A DNA stretch of 64,000 bases from Marivirga arenosa. Its GTDB lineage: Bacteria > Bacteroidota > Bacteroidia > Cytophagales > Cyclobacteriaceae. The stretch is taken from contig NZ_CP129968.2 of assembly GCF_030503875.2 (NCBI RefSeq), forward strand, positions 2,072,001 through 2,136,000. The letters are read 5' to 3'. The position numbers were made by a program, and so were the translations under genes. The notes under the pieces were generated by a model, which was not told where the DNA came from, did no database searches, and saw only the letters and a program-made list of their open reading frames with translations. Shown here in pieces: positions 63,630-64,000 of the stretch; position 1 is the stretch's first letter; every line of letters starts with the position of its first letter.

Positions 63630-64000
63630 ATGATAGTAAGAACAATATTTATTGCCTTAGTAATTTTTAGTAGTGCTGCATGTGTAACCCAGAAGAAATA
63701 TGACCAGCTTTTGGCTGAGAAAGTTAAACTGGATGCTGATAAAATGGAGTTGGAAGATGAGTTGAAAATGAAAAAGAATACAATTGAATCATTAGAAGCT
63801 CAACTGGCAGAAGAAAAAGAGTCTTTAGAGAAATCCAAAGAAGCGTATCAAGCATCCCAGAGCAGCCTAGATTCCTTACAGCAACAATATGAAACGCTAA
63901 ACGACTATTATGATAAATTAATGAGCAGTAGTGGAAAGCTTAATAAAGATTTAGCCAATAAAGAAAAGCAATTATTACAAATGGAAGCTGATTTAGAAAT
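63630..64000 (+). CDS. N-terminal part of coiled-coil lipoprotein, probably OmpA family
   Basis: About 123 codons are visible; the gene runs off the window end. It opens with a lipobox (VIFSSAACVTQKKYDQLLAE), where the Cys is followed by the VTQKKYDQL pattern common to Bacteroidota OmpA-family lipoproteins. A long coiled coil follows. A C-terminal OmpA domain would be expected beyond the window, but cannot be seen. Confidence 0.6.
   Translation, partial: MIVRTIFIALVIFSSAACVTQKKYDQLLAEKVKLDADKMELEDELKMKKNTIESLEAQLAEEKESLEKSKEAYQASQSSLDSLQQQYETLNDYYDKLMSSSGKLNKDLANKEKQLLQMEADLE

Overview
The window reads as AT-rich chromosomal DNA of a marine-type Bacteroidota, most likely a Cytophagales/Marivirga-like bacterium. 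The lineage call is inferred from the mix of families: DUF4290, DUF4296, LytTR two-component proteins, an SprB-type repeat, exported CHAT and outer-membrane proteins, a BatA/DUF58 cluster and MutS2. It is also supported by several TAnnTTTG promoter motifs and by genes that mostly lack Shine-Dalgarno sequences.

Layout. 1-8.4 kb: a DUF1643 gene, a small membrane protein/XRE regulator pair with a twin inverted-repeat operator, a LytTR membrane regulator, an outer-membrane protein/DUF2306/aspartyl-protease run, an alpha/beta hydrolase and a LytS/LytTR two-component system. 8.4-18.7 kb: a Na+/alanine-type symporter with an unusual periplasmic N-terminus; a BlaI/BlaR1 pair in which the BlaR1 protein carries M23 and amidase domains that each lack a catalytic residue; a MASE1 histidine kinase; and a MoxR ATPase/VWA pair split by two palindromic repeats.

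18.7-25.3 kb is an accessory island. Its minus-strand genes encode a TIR-domain protein with a small membrane partner, secreted proteins of unknown function, a DUF6624 protein and a DUF2200 gene without a standard start codon. Two attC-like hairpins (19856-19914 and 23697-23807) sit directly after stop codons. Two near-identical 150-bp elements (21144 and 24710) precede the first gene of each block, and a 21-bp degenerate tandem array occupies 22207-22455. No integrase gene is visible. 25.3-27.5 kb: an exported acetolactate decarboxylase, a truncated globin, and a genuine tRNA-Arg(TCT) followed by four decayed tRNA copies repeated every 120 bp.

27.5-46.7 kb is core-like: MutS2, DUF58/BatA genes, aldehyde dehydrogenase, EI24, rhodanese, MurA (Asp in place of the fosfomycin-target Cys), DUF4290, M1 peptidase, MFS transporter, and a TetR-paaABCD phenylacetyl-CoA epoxidase operon. 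46.7-64 kb: a histidine kinase, an outer-membrane protein/CHAT pair, rpsF-rpsR-rplI, a GAF/PAS sensor without an output domain, a PagL-like deacylase, methyltransferases, apaG, ung, an LRR protein, gyrB, a sirtuin, and the start of a coiled-coil lipoprotein cut by the window end.

The items most worth follow-up are the attC-like island with the TIR/membrane gene pair, the BlaR1 fusion with apparently inactive peptidoglycan-hydrolase domains, and the tRNA-Arg-derived tandem array. No similarity search or folding program was run. Family calls rest on motif recognition, and all hairpins were judged by eye.
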